Source: Blastococcus sp.
GTDB taxonomy: Bacteria > Actinomycetota > Actinomycetes > Mycobacteriales > Geodermatophilaceae
NCBI GenBank assembly: GCA_025465355.1
Contig: JAODNN010000151.1
Location: 1 to 33,457 of the forward strand
DNA length: 33,457 nucleotides
Direction: 5' to 3'
In this document: positions 15,485-23,771 of the stretch, one piece after another
How the letters are laid out: every line of letters starts with the position of its first letter
Position numbering within the stretch: position 1 is the first letter of the stretch
The notes under the pieces: model-generated
What the model was told of the DNA's origin: nothing
Database searches by the model: none
Seen by the model: only the letters and a program-made list of their open reading frames with translations
Made by a program: the position numbers and the translations under genes

Positions 15485-16105
15485 GTGCTCCAGTCCGCCC
15501 GCCGCCTCCCCACCGTCCGCGGCCGCCGTCTGCCCCGGCGACTCGCCCAGCTCTACGTCGGGCTGGCCCTCTACGGCGCCTCGATGGCGCTGCTCGTGCG
15601 CTCCGGACTCGGCGTCATGCCCTGGGACGTGCTGCACCAGGGTCTCGCGCGGAACCTGGGCTGGTCGCTCGGCACGGTCACCATCGTCGTCGGGGCCCTG
15701 GTCCTGCTGGCCTGGATCCCGCTGCGGCAGTTGCCCGGCGTGGGCACGGTCAGCAACGTCGTGGTCATCGGCCTGGCCGTCGACGGCACGCTGGCCGTGC
15801 TCCCGGCTCCGTCGGCGATGGCGTGGCGGGTCGGGTTCGTCGTCGCCGGAGTGCTGCTCAATGCGGTCGCGACCGCCGCCTACATCGGCGTCCACCTCGG
15901 GCCGGGACCGCGCGACGGGCTGATGACCGGCCTGGTCCGCCGCACCGGCGGCTCGGTGGGGCTCGTGCGGACGTCGATCGAGGTCGCCGTCGTCGCCTCC
16001 GGCTGGCTGCTCGGGGGCACGCTCGGGCTTGCCACCGTCGTCTATGCGCTCGCGATCGGGCCCCTCGTGCAGTTGCTGCTGCCGCGGCTGGCCCTGACGG
16101 GGTGA
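15485..16105 (+). CDS. YczE/YyaS/YitT-family membrane protein
   Basis: A 206-aa integral membrane protein with about five hydrophobic segments, starting at LAQLYVGLALYGASMALLV. The family motifs SGLGVMPWDVLHQGLA and GPGPRDGLMTGL are present. The function of YczE proteins is not established; they are often described as putative transporters. The GTG start lies 6 nt after GACGAT. An earlier in-frame start at 15449 would put the coding region over the inverted repeat and is less likely. Divergent from its probable MocR regulator. Confidence 0.85.
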   Translation: MLQSARRLPTVRGRRLPRRLAQLYVGLALYGASMALLVRSGLGVMPWDVLHQGLARNLGWSLGTVTIVVGALVLLAWIPLRQLPGVGTVSNVVVIGLAVDGTLAVLPAPSAMAWRVGFVVAGVLLNAVATAAYIGVHLGPGPRDGLMTGLVRRTGGSVGLVRTSIEVAVVASGWLLGGTLGLATVVYALAIGPLVQLLLPRLALTG

Positions 16106-16115
16106 TGATCGTGTG

Positions 16116-16478
16116 GTGCGCCTTGCCCCACTCCTCGCCCTGGCCGTCTGTCTCGTCCTGTCCGCCTGCGCCGCGACCCCTGGTAAGCGTGCGGCCCAGG
16201 CCGCCTGCGACGCCTACGGGAACACCGCGGTGAAAGGGGACGCACCCCGTGCCGCGGCACAGAAGGACGCCGACCTGGCCGCCGCATCGGACCCCTCCTG
16301 GGCGGCTCTGCAGCGCGACATCAGAGCCTTCTATGCCCACGCTGACGCGAACACTGCCGCGCAGAACGCCGGTCGAACGGTGACGGCCCAGCAGTCGGAT
16401 GCCTACTTCGCCGCCGACAAGCGGGTGCGGGCGGACTGCGCGTCCGCCGGCCGGGATCTCGGCCCGCTGAAGCCCTAG
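16116..16478 (+). CDS. Small secreted lipoprotein of unknown function
   Basis: A 120-aa protein with a lipoprotein signal peptide: MRLAPLLALAVCLVLSAC, with the lipobox LSAC and the lipidated Cys18. The mature part is Ala/Asp-rich and helical, with two further Cys residues that could form a disulfide. I do not recognise a family. GTG 16116 is chosen over the adjacent GTG 16113 because it follows GATGAT by exactly 6 nt and gives a cleaner signal peptide. Its TAG stop shares a CTAG palindrome with the stop of the convergent MFS gene. Confidence 0.7.
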   Translation: MRLAPLLALAVCLVLSACAATPGKRAAQAACDAYGNTAVKGDAPRAAAQKDADLAAASDPSWAALQRDIRAFYAHADANTAAQNAGRTVTAQQSDAYFAADKRVRADCASAGRDLGPLKP

Positions 16479-17593
16479 CGACCCGTTCTCCCGGCCGCGG
16501 CGCTCCGGCGCAATCCGACGGCCGCGACCGGGACGACGGCCAGCGCGAGGACGGCGATCGCGCCGAGTCCGCCGAGTGCCCAGGCGGCGAACACGAGCAG
16601 GGCGGCGAGCTCGATGCCCAGGCCGGCGACCGAGGTGACCGTGGCGCGGTGCGCAGTGTCGATACGGTCCTGCAGCCGGGCCTCGGCAACCACCAGGACG
16701 GCGAGGTAGAGCGCGTAGAACGCGCCGACGGCGAGAATCGCCAGCGGACGCGGGTCGAGCACTGCGGCACCGAGGCACAGGGCCGCTGTGGCGAGCAGGG
16801 CCGGGAGCGCGCGGTCGGGCAGCCGACCGGCCCGCTCGGCGAGCGCGGCGCCGGCCGCCCCCGCCAGCGAGACGCCCAGGACGGCGAGCGGCACGGACGC
16901 GACCGGCACGCCACGGTCGGCCGCCAGCACCGGGAAGTACTCCTCGACCGCGTCCAGGCCACCGATCAGGCCGACCGCGAGGACGGCGAGCCACAGGGCG
17001 GGACTGCGCAGGGTCTCGACCAGGGCGGCACGGACCGTTCCGTCCGTCCCCTCGGCGCGACTCGTCCGCGCCGGTTCGGGCAGGCGCAGTGCGAGGGTGG
17101 CGGCACTCAGGCAGCAGCCCACGCTGACCCAGCCGACGAGTGCATAGCCGCCGAGCGCGAACAGCGCGGCCGCGGCGAGCGCCGTCGGCACCTGCACCAG
17201 GAGCTCCGCGGCCCGCATCCAGCCGCTGACCCGCAGGTACGTACCCGCCGCGCCGGCATCGGCCAGCCCGTCGTAGACCAGCGCCTCCGCAGCCCCGGAC
17301 GTCAGTGCGCCGGCCACGCCCCACACCACGAGTCCGGCCGCGAAGGACGCCGGCACGGGGATCGCCGTCCAGAGCGCGAAAGCGGCCGCCTGGAGGACGC
17401 CCGCCAGGGCCAGCGAACCACGGCGCGACCAGCGATCGGCGAGCGCGCCGGTCGGGACCTCCGCGAGGAACCCGGTCAGCGACCACAGGGCGAACAACCC
17501 CGAGATCTGGCCTTCGGACAGGCCGGTGTCGAGGAAGAGGAGCGCGTAGAGCGGGTAGTAGGGCACCAGCTCCGACAGCGCGGCCCAGCCCAC
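16475..17593 (-). CDS. MFS transporter
   Basis: A 372-aa major facilitator with about 11-12 hydrophobic helices. The N-terminal half carries the loop 2-3 signature GFLAEVPTGALADRWSRRGSL (motif A-like), typical of drug/proton antiporter-like members. Substrate unknown. The GTG start at 17593 leaves a short first helix (VPYYPLYALLFLDTG). A stop codon lies 19 codons upstream in frame, and no better ATG or GTG is available, so the N-terminus is uncertain. The gene shares a CTAG stop palindrome with the lipoprotein gene at its 3' end. Confidence 0.85.
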   Translation of the reverse strand: MGWAALSELVPYYPLYALLFLDTGLSEGQISGLFALWSLTGFLAEVPTGALADRWSRRGSLALAGVLQAAAFALWTAIPVPASFAAGLVVWGVAGALTSGAAEALVYDGLADAGAAGTYLRVSGWMRAAELLVQVPTALAAAALFALGGYALVGWVSVGCCLSAATLALRLPEPARTSRAEGTDGTVRAALVETLRSPALWLAVLAVGLIGGLDAVEEYFPVLAADRGVPVASVPLAVLGVSLAGAAGAALAERAGRLPDRALPALLATAALCLGAAVLDPRPLAILAVGAFYALYLAVLVVAEARLQDRIDTAHRATVTSVAGLGIELAALLVFAAWALGGLGAIAVLALAVVPVAAVGLRRSAAAGRTGR

Positions 17594-17714
17594 CGCACGG
17601 CGGGCGAGCGGCCGGGCGCCGGGCGGGAGTGCGTTCGGGGACCCAGGTCAACGGAACGGCATGCCGCGCAGGGTAGGCCGCCGGGCTCCGGATCGCAGCT
17701 GATTCCCGGTCGGC

Positions 17715-17720
17715 TACCCT
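17715..17720 (+). promoter_or_regulatory. -10 box ahead of the manganese riboswitch
   Basis: TACCCT lies 9 nt before the predicted first aptamer base. It is the only good -10 hexamer upstream of the aptamer. No clear -35 was found. Confidence 0.5.
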
Positions 17721-17729
17721 TGCGCTCGA

Positions 17730-17830
17730 GAAGGGGAGTAGCCCCCCGTCCGCTGGTCGACATGCTGGCGCACCTCGCGAGGTCGCCCGGTCAGCGGGCC
17801 CACGCCCCGGCGTGGGTGGGCGAGACCTTC
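17730..17830 (+). promoter_or_regulatory. yybP-ykoY (manganese) riboswitch aptamer
   Basis: The 5' strand has the hallmark GAAGGGGAGTAGCC (17730-17743) and the 3' strand GGGCGAGACCTTC (17818-17830). GAAGG and CCTTC pair as the closing stem around the conserved purine-rich L1 and L3 segments that bind Mn2+. The pattern matches the yybP-ykoY class, often found ahead of manganese exporters. Downstream, GCAGCA/TGCTGC (17835-17853) and CTGCCGG/CCGGCAG (17850-17886) form hairpins that share bases 17850-17853. They cannot both form, as expected of an expression platform. Confidence 0.85.
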
Positions 17831-17909
17831 GACTGCAGCAACCCATCTGCTGCCGGTCGGAGGCTTGCCCGTGCCCCGCCCGGCAGTGCCGAGCGGAAGA
17901 GAGACATTC

Positions 17910-18506
17910 GTGGTCCTGTCGGTCATCGCGGCCGCATTCATCCTGGTGCTGCCCATCGAGCTCCCGGACAAGACGCTGTTCGCCACCCTCGTGCTGGCCA
18001 CCCGGTTCCGGCCGCTGCCGGTGTTCATCGGGGTCGGGCTCGCCTTCGCCGTCCAGTGCCTGGTCGCGGTCACGGCCGGGAGCCTGCTGACGCTGCTGCC
18101 CGACGCGCTGGTCACCGGCATCGTGGCGGTGCTGTTCCTGATCGGGGCACTGGTGCTGTTCCGCAGCATCCGCAGCGGCGCCGAGGAGGAAGAGGACATC
18201 GAGACGCCGCCGCACCCCTCGTTCCTGAAGGCCGCGTCCATCTCGTTCGGCGTCCTGTTCGCCGCCGAGTGGGGTGACCTGTCACAGCTGGCCACGGCCG
18301 GTCTCGCCGCCCGCTACGACTCACCGGTGTCGGTGTTCATCGGATCGTGGGCAGCACTCCTGGTCGTCTCGGCGCTCGCGGTCTTCCTGGGCAAGAAGCT
18401 GGCCGACCGGCTGCCGATCCCGCTCATCCGGACGGTGGCGGCCATCCTCTTCACCGTGTTCGGGGTCATCGCCGGCGTCGAGACCATCCGCCTGCTCGCC
18501 GCCTGA
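17910..18506 (+). CDS. TMEM165/GDT1-family transporter (probable Mn2+ exporter)
   Basis: A 198-aa membrane protein of the UPF0016/GDT1 family. It contains the two family motifs: ELPDKT (near residue 18) and EWGDLSQ (near residue 118), each in a hydrophobic repeat of three helices. An acidic cytosolic loop (AEEEEDIETPP) separates the repeats. Related bacterial proteins export Mn2+, and the riboswitch upstream supports that role. GTG 17910 is chosen because GGAAGAGAG lies 6 nt upstream; the in-frame GTG at 17865 would lie inside the proposed expression platform. Confidence 0.9.
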   Translation: MVLSVIAAAFILVLPIELPDKTLFATLVLATRFRPLPVFIGVGLAFAVQCLVAVTAGSLLTLLPDALVTGIVAVLFLIGALVLFRSIRSGAEEEEDIETPPHPSFLKAASISFGVLFAAEWGDLSQLATAGLAARYDSPVSVFIGSWAALLVVSALAVFLGKKLADRLPIPLIRTVAAILFTVFGVIAGVETIRLLAA

Positions 18507-18515
18507 CCCCGGCCG

Positions 18516-18564
18516 GGACGGCGAGCTGGAACTCCTGCCCGGCGCGCCCTTCGCAGCGCCGTCC
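18516..18564 (+). terminator. Possible stem-loop after the GDT1 gene
   Basis: GGACGGCG (18516-18523) and CGCCGTCC (18557-18564) pair perfectly across a 33-nt loop, just before an A-rich stretch. There is no T tract, so termination is uncertain. Confidence 0.3.
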
Positions 18565-18576
18565 GGAAAAAGGTTC

Positions 18577-18607
18577 TTGACCCTGACGCGACGTCAGGCT
18601 GCACTCT
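18577..18607 (+). promoter_or_regulatory. MerR-type promoter with palindromic operator
   Basis: TTGACC (18577-18582), a 19-bp spacer and CACTCT (18602-18607). The spacer holds the perfect palindrome CCTGACG-CGA-CGTCAGG (18582-18598). A long spacer occupied by a dyad is the standard MerR/TipA design. The gene's own regulator is the likely binder. Confidence 0.8.
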
Positions 18608-18635
18608 CGTCCCCGTCACGGAAGGCGGGAACCCG

Positions 18636-19388
18636 ATGAACGTGGGAGAGGTCTCGGCGCTGGCCGGCGTCACGGTGCGCACGCTGCACCACTACGACCG
18701 GATCGGCCTGCTGTCGCCGTCCGGTCGGACGCCGGCCGGCTATCGGCAGTACGGGCCGGCGGATCTGGACCGGCTGCACCAGGTGCTGCTCTACCGCGAG
18801 CTCGGGTTCCCCCTGGAGGAGGTCGCGACCCTGCTGGACGATCCCGGCGCCGACACCGGCGAGCACCTGCGCCGGCAGCACGCGCTGCTGCGGGACCGGC
18901 TCGAGCGGACACAGGCAATGGTCGCGGCCGTCGAGAAGGAGATGGAGGCACGAGCGATGGGGATCTCACTGACCCCGGAGGAACGGTTCGAGGTGTTCGG
19001 CGACTGGCTGCCCGAGGAGTACGAGGCCGAGGCAGAGCAGAAGTGGGGGGACACCGAGGCATGGGCGCAGTCGCGGCAGCGGACCCGGGCCATGACCAAG
19101 GAGGACTGGCTGCGGGTCAAGGCCGAGGGAGACGACGTGGAGCGCCGCTTCGCCGAGGCGCTGCGCAACGGCGTCCCTGCCCACTCGGAGCAGGCGATGG
19201 ACATCGCGGAGGCACATCGGCAGCAGATCAGCCGGAACTTCTACGACTGCCCGCCGGGGATGCACGCCGGCCTGGGCCGGATGTACGTGGAGGACGAGCG
19301 GTTCACCGCGCACTACGAGGAGATCGCGCCGGGGCTCGCGCAGTACGTGAGCACCGCCGTCCAGGCCAACGCCGCCCGCCAGACCTGA
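18636..19388 (+). CDS. TipA-like MerR-family transcriptional regulator
   Basis: A 250-aa protein. The N-terminal MerR winged helix (1-70) reads VGEVSALAGVTVRTLHHYDRIGLLSPSGRT, then AGYRQYGPADLDRLHQVL. A coiled-coil linker follows, then a TipAS-type effector-binding domain (about 115-245) with LPEEYEAEAEQKWGDTEAW and MDIAEAHRQQISRNFYDCPPG. TipAS domains bind thiopeptide-type or other multidrug ligands, in TipA through a Cys. A Cys is present here in FYDCPPG. The ATG start has GGAAGGCGGG upstream. The operator in its own promoter points to autoregulation. The alcohol dehydrogenase downstream may be co-transcribed. Confidence 0.93.
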   Translation: MNVGEVSALAGVTVRTLHHYDRIGLLSPSGRTPAGYRQYGPADLDRLHQVLLYRELGFPLEEVATLLDDPGADTGEHLRRQHALLRDRLERTQAMVAAVEKEMEARAMGISLTPEERFEVFGDWLPEEYEAEAEQKWGDTEAWAQSRQRTRAMTKEDWLRVKAEGDDVERRFAEALRNGVPAHSEQAMDIAEAHRQQISRNFYDCPPGMHAGLGRMYVEDERFTAHYEEIAPGLAQYVSTAVQANAARQT

Positions 19389-19485
19389 CGGGGCGACCCG
19401 AGTCGGCAGCTTCCGCGAGAACCCTGGACGGGCCGGTTACCGGCGATGGATCGGGGCACAGTCGGTTCGTCGAAGGAGCCGTGCC

Positions 19486-20520
19486 ATGAAGGCAGTCCGC
19501 GTCCACGAGTACGGCAAGCCACCGTCGATCGACGACGTGCCGGAGCCGACCATCTCCGGCCCGCTCGACATCATCGTCAAGATCGACGCGGCCGGCCTGT
19601 GCCGCACCGACCTGCACATCATCGACGGCCAATGGGCCTCGCGGAGCGGCGTGACGCTGCCCTACATCCTGGGCCACGAGAACGCCGGAACCGTGGTCGA
19701 GGTCGGAAGTGCGGTGACCACCCTCGAGCCCGGCGACGCGGTGATCCTGCATCCGAACATCACCTGTGGACTCTGCCCGGCCTGCCGCCGCGGCGACGAC
19801 GTGCACTGCGAGAACAAGTCGTTCCCGGGCCTCGACCGGGACGGCGGGATGGCCGAGTACCTGCTCACCAGCGCGCGTTCAGCGGTCACGCTCGGCGAGG
19901 GTGTCCTGCCCATGCACGTCGCGGCGCTGGCCGATGCGGGGCTCACCGCGCACCACGCCGTCCGCAAGGCCGTACCGCTGCTGCCCGCCACGGCCCGGGC
20001 GGTGATCATCGGGCTGGGCGGGCTGGGCCACATCGGACTGCAGTGCGCCCTGGCCCTGACCGGCGCCGAGGTGATCGCGCTCGACCGCAACGAGGAGGTA
20101 CTGCACAAGGCCGAGGTCCTGGGTGCGCACCGCCGGATCCGCTACGACGACAACGCTGTGGCCGCCGTCCTCGACGCGACCGACGGCAAGGGCGCCGAGG
20201 TGGTCTTCGACTTCGTCGGCGAGTACGGAACCGAGGCCGCGGGCATCGCGATGACCCGCGACGGGGGGTTCTACTTCGTCATCGGTTACGGCGGAAAGGT
20301 CGAGGCCGAGACCCACGAGATGATCAGCCGCGAGATCAGCATGGTGGGCAATCTGGTGGGCTCCTACACCGACCTGCTCGAGCTCATGGCCCTGACGGAA
20401 CGCGGCCAGGTGACGCTCTCCACGAAGACCTATCCGCTGACCCGCGCACTCGATGCGATCAGCGACCTCGAGGCCGGCCGGCTGCCAGGCACCCGGGCCA
20501 TCCTCCTGCCCGCCGCCTGA
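19486..20520 (+). CDS. Zinc-dependent, NAD(P)-dependent alcohol dehydrogenase
   Basis: A 344-aa medium-chain dehydrogenase. Catalytic zinc ligands are Cys in AAGLCRTDLH and His-Glu in LGHENAG. The structural zinc is held by four Cys in CGLCPACRRGDDVHC. The Rossmann fold is marked by IIGLGGLGHIGLQ, and ALDRNEE follows the second strand, where the Asp favours NAD over NADP. The substrate is probably a primary or secondary alcohol or aldehyde, not determinable here. ATG 19486 is preceded by AAGGAG. No partner gene is evident; the TipA-like regulator lies 97 bp upstream on the same strand. Confidence 0.93.
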   Translation: MKAVRVHEYGKPPSIDDVPEPTISGPLDIIVKIDAAGLCRTDLHIIDGQWASRSGVTLPYILGHENAGTVVEVGSAVTTLEPGDAVILHPNITCGLCPACRRGDDVHCENKSFPGLDRDGGMAEYLLTSARSAVTLGEGVLPMHVAALADAGLTAHHAVRKAVPLLPATARAVIIGLGGLGHIGLQCALALTGAEVIALDRNEEVLHKAEVLGAHRRIRYDDNAVAAVLDATDGKGAEVVFDFVGEYGTEAAGIAMTRDGGFYFVIGYGGKVEAETHEMISREISMVGNLVGSYTDLLELMALTERGQVTLSTKTYPLTRALDAISDLEAGRLPGTRAILLPAA

Positions 20521-20535
20521 CGAGGACGGATGCGC

Positions 20536-21330
20536 TCACACGTGGATGAGCAGTTCACCGTGCAGCATGCCGAGCCAGCCGTCGTCCGCTGACGCCCAAC
20601 GCAGCCACGCCGCGGCGAGGGTCGCCAGGTCGTCGGGACCGGCCAGGCCGTAGGCGACCGCCTGCTCCGCGAAGGCCGACGACGTCGCGCGGCCGGCCCA
20701 GGACCGGCCCCACCACTCCCGCTCGTCCGGCGTCGCGAAGCACCACGACGACGTGGTCGCGACGGCGTCGCGCAGCCCCGCCGCATGGGCCCACGCGAGC
20801 AGCCGACGCCCGGCGTCGGGTTCGGCGTCGTTCCGCCGAGCCACCTGCTGATAGAGCGTCAACCAGCGCTCCAGTCCCGGGTCGAGCGGGAACCACGAGG
20901 TCGCCGCGTAGTCGACGTCCCGGACCGCGATCACTCCGCCCGGACGGCACACCCGGGCCATCTCCCGCAGGGCCGCCACCGGGTCGGTCAGGTGCTGCAG
21001 CACCTGATGGGCGTGCACGACGTCGAAGGAGTTCTCGGCCGCCTCGAGCGCGTAGACGTCGCCGACCTCGAAGGTGACCTCGACCCCCGCCCGCGCGGCA
21101 GCGGCCCGCGCCTCCGGCAGTGGGTCCGGTGAGACGTCGAGCCCGACCACCCGGCCGGGCGCCACGCGGGCCGCGAGGTCGACGGTGATCGTCCCCGGAC
21201 CACAGCCGACGTCGAGCAGGTCCAGGCCGGGACGCAGCGAGGGCAGCAGATAGCCGGCGGAGTTCTCGGCGGTCCGCCAGCGGTGCGACTGCAGTACGGG
21301 CTCGGCATGCCCGTGCGTATAGGTGTCCAC
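20536..21330 (-). CDS. Class I SAM-dependent methyltransferase
   Basis: A 264-aa cytoplasmic methyltransferase. SAM motif I is LLDVGCGPGTITVDLA (about 38-53), followed by GLDVSPDPL, FEVGDVYAL, then FDVVHAHQVLQHL and MARVCRPGGVIAVRDVDY. It resembles UbiE/Coq5-like enzymes of actinobacteria that begin with YTHGHAEPVLQSHRWRTAENSA, but the substrate is unknown. The GTG start lies 6 nt after CACACT. The gene begins 4 bp after the DUF2127 stop codon, so it is probably last in the glpD-DUF2127-methyltransferase run, with an optional internal promoter. Confidence 0.93.
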   Translation of the reverse strand: MDTYTHGHAEPVLQSHRWRTAENSAGYLLPSLRPGLDLLDVGCGPGTITVDLAARVAPGRVVGLDVSPDPLPEARAAAARAGVEVTFEVGDVYALEAAENSFDVVHAHQVLQHLTDPVAALREMARVCRPGGVIAVRDVDYAATSWFPLDPGLERWLTLYQQVARRNDAEPDAGRRLLAWAHAAGLRDAVATTSSWCFATPDEREWWGRSWAGRATSSAFAEQAVAYGLAGPDDLATLAAAWLRWASADDGWLGMLHGELLIHV

Positions 21331-21334
21331 GCGC

Positions 21335-22168
21335 TCAGTGTGCCGGTTTATCTCGCATGGTGGAACGCGGTTCCCATTGACTGGGATCCCGCCCGGCTGG
21401 CCGCCCGTCTCCGCAATCCCGGCCGGCCTGCTCGACCTCGAGCAGGCTCTCACCCCGGAGCTCCCGCTCGTAGGCCTCGCGCCCGCCCCGGAGGCCGAAC
21501 AGCCGCTTGGCCACCATGAGGTAGATGACCACCAGCACGTTGATCAGGAAAGTCACCAGTTTCGTGGTGGTGACCGACGTGAACAGCTCGTACACCTCGT
21601 ACGGGATGAACACCGCGGTGGCGACGACAGTCAGGTACTCGGCCCAGCGCTTGGCCAGCCACAGGCCGACGCCCTCGACGAGCTCGAGAAGTCCGTAGGC
21701 CAGCAGCCCGACGGCGACGAGCGTGAGCGTGCCGTGCCCGGCGTGCAGGGCCCGGGTGGCCGCCGACACGATCGACGAGTGGTCGAGATCGATACCCAGC
21801 CGGTCGGCGAGGGGCCGCGTGGCGGGGATCAGCTGACCGAACGAGCCGCGCAGCGCCGTCTGCGCGCTCTCGAACCGGTACACCCCGTAGCCCGCGGCGA
21901 TCAGCACGAGCGCCCGGACCACCCGTTCGACCGCGAGCACGCGCAGGATCGTCAGTTGCCGGAGCGCCCGTCCACGCGGCGGTACCGGCGCCTGGTCGGC
22001 GGGACCCCTCGCCGCAGGTGGGCCCAGGACCCAGTCACCACAACGCAGGCACCGCCAGGCCTCGCCCAGGGCGGTCTCGGCCCGGAGCCGCGCGGCCAGC
22101 TCGGGTTCGACCGGGGCATAGGTGAGATGCCCGCGGCGGCCGCAGACCCGGAGCTCCCGGTTGGTCAC
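21335..22168 (-). CDS. DUF2127-domain membrane protein with zinc-ribbon-like N-terminus
   Basis: A 277-aa protein. Residues 1-60 have a cysteine/histidine-rich segment, VCGRRGHLTYAP to WRCLRCGDWV, resembling a small zinc-binding ribbon. Four hydrophobic segments follow, for example RVVRALVLIAAGYGVY, LLAYGLLELVEGVGLWLA and FLINVLVVIYLMVAKRLF. This is the actinobacterial DUF2127 architecture; its function is unknown. GTG 22168 is chosen because the family usually begins just before CGRRGH. The open frame runs further upstream into glpD, but that part does not look coding. It lies 53 nt after glpD. Confidence 0.8.
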   Translation of the reverse strand: MTNRELRVCGRRGHLTYAPVEPELAARLRAETALGEAWRCLRCGDWVLGPPAARGPADQAPVPPRGRALRQLTILRVLAVERVVRALVLIAAGYGVYRFESAQTALRGSFGQLIPATRPLADRLGIDLDHSSIVSAATRALHAGHGTLTLVAVGLLAYGLLELVEGVGLWLAKRWAEYLTVVATAVFIPYEVYELFTSVTTTKLVTFLINVLVVIYLMVAKRLFGLRGGREAYERELRGESLLEVEQAGRDCGDGRPAGRDPSQWEPRSTMRDKPAH

Positions 22169-22221
22169 CGCCCGCCAGTACCCGAGACGCGGCTCCCCGA
22201 GCCATTCCCTGCCGAACGGGA

Positions 22222-23763
22222 TCAGCCGTCCTCGGCGAGCACCCGCTCGGCCACCGGGACGGCGCGCGCACGGTCGGCCGGCACCAGCCCGATCCGCGTG
22301 CGGCGGTCCAGCAGATCGGCGACCGACCTCGCCCCTTCGTAGCGGACGGCGAACCGCAACTCCCCCACCGTCTCCGCGCGCCCCTCGACGACGGCCTCCT
22401 TGCCCAGCTGGGCGACCACCGGCGCCTCCGTGCCGTAGCGGCCCACCAGCCGAACGGGTGCCGCCAGCCGACCGAGCACCATTCGCGGGGCAGCACCCAC
22501 CAGCGGCAACCGGCCGGTCGTCGAGGTGGACGCCCCCTTGCCCAGGCGAGCGACAACGGCGTCCACCGTCTCCTCCGCCATCGCCCGGTAGGTGGTCAGC
22601 TTGCCGCCGACAACGGTGAGAACCGGTCCGTCCCACGACAGCAGGTGCTTGCGGGAGAGGTCCGCTGTCGCGTCGCCGGGACCGGTTCCCGCCGAGGCGG
22701 GCAGCACCAACGGGCGCAGTCCGGCATAGGCCCCCACCACGTCCGCGCGGGTCAGCGGCTCGGCCAGCACCTGGTTCACCGTGTCGAGCAGCTGCTGCAC
22801 TTCCGCGTCGCTGGGCACCGGATCGTCGTCCGGCACGGGCCCGCTGACCGGCTCGTCGGTGATCCCGAGGTAGACCAGGCCGCCCGGCTGCGGCAACGCG
22901 AACACGTAACGCGAGCGCGAGCCCGGTAGCGGAACGGTGAGTGCCGCCGTCGGTGAGCCCAGCCGCGCGCCGGGCACCACCAGGTGCGAGCCACGCGAGG
23001 GAACCAGCCGGAGGGACGGCGCCAGCCGTTGCGCCCAGACGCCGGCGGCGTTCACCACCACCCGGGCCCGCAAGGTCACCGCCTCGCGATTGTCGACATT
23101 CACGTGCACGTCGGCGCCGTCCACTGCCGACACGTCTGCGCCGGTCAGCACCTGCGCGCCGTGGGCGGCGGCCGTCCGGGCCAGGGTCACCACCAGCCGG
23201 GCGTCGTCGGAGAGCTGCCCGTCCCAGAAGACGACTCCACCGCGCCCGGCCCGCAGGCCCGGGACCAGGCGGGATGTCTCGGCCGCCGACACCCGCCGCG
23301 TCGACCGGAGCGATCCCCGACCGCCGGGTACCGATCTCCGCACGGCGTCCCCCAGCCGCCCGCCCGCCGCAGCGAGCGCGGAGACGTCCCGGCCGGCAAC
23401 GTCCGGCACGAGGAACGGCAGGGGCCGCACCAGGTGCGGTGCGGTTGTGCCCATGAGGACGGCGCGCTCGCGGGCACTCTCCCGCGCCAGCCCGATCTCA
23501 CCGTGGGCCAGGTAGCGCAGCCCGCCGTGCACGAGTTTCGACGACCACCGGCTGGTGCCGGACGCCAGGTCGGCGCGCTCGAGCAGCACCACCGAGAGCC
23601 CCCGGACGGCGGCGTCCAGCGCCACCCCGGCGCCGGTCACTCCCCCGCCGACGACGACCACGTCGACGGCGCTCCCGGCGACGTCATCCAGGTCGCGGCT
23701 GCGCCTGGCGGCCGACAACGACCCAGGCAGCGAGGAGCTCACCGTGATCGCTCGCGCGGACAC
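22222..23763 (-). CDS. glpD: Glycerol-3-phosphate dehydrogenase/oxidase (FAD)
   Basis: Oxidises sn-glycerol-3-phosphate to dihydroxyacetone phosphate at the membrane, passing electrons to quinone. The 513-aa protein has the FAD dinucleotide fold VVVVGGGVTGAGVALDAA, then RADLASGTSRWSSKLVHGGLRYL and the substrate region GLRPLVLP, VVGGKLTTYR. The C-terminal DAO_C domain ends soon after LLDRRTRIGL, about 40 residues earlier than many GlpD proteins. GTG 23763 follows TACAGT by 8 nt; GTG 23742 (506 aa) is an equally possible start. Divergent from an alkyl-DHAP-synthase-like gene that could use its product. Confidence 0.9.
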   Translation of the reverse strand: MSARAITVSSSLPGSLSAARRSRDLDDVAGSAVDVVVVGGGVTGAGVALDAAVRGLSVVLLERADLASGTSRWSSKLVHGGLRYLAHGEIGLARESARERAVLMGTTAPHLVRPLPFLVPDVAGRDVSALAAAGGRLGDAVRRSVPGGRGSLRSTRRVSAAETSRLVPGLRAGRGGVVFWDGQLSDDARLVVTLARTAAAHGAQVLTGADVSAVDGADVHVNVDNREAVTLRARVVVNAAGVWAQRLAPSLRLVPSRGSHLVVPGARLGSPTAALTVPLPGSRSRYVFALPQPGGLVYLGITDEPVSGPVPDDDPVPSDAEVQQLLDTVNQVLAEPLTRADVVGAYAGLRPLVLPASAGTGPGDATADLSRKHLLSWDGPVLTVVGGKLTTYRAMAEETVDAVVARLGKGASTSTTGRLPLVGAAPRMVLGRLAAPVRLVGRYGTEAPVVAQLGKEAVVEGRAETVGELRFAVRYEGARSVADLLDRRTRIGLVPADRARAVPVAERVLAEDG

Positions 23764-23771
23764 ACCGGCAG

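Noticed and set aside
21335-22636. The full upstream extension of the DUF2127 frame into glpD
   Set aside because: The family begins near the CGRRGH motif and the extension is antisense-like sequence in the glpD C-terminal coding region.
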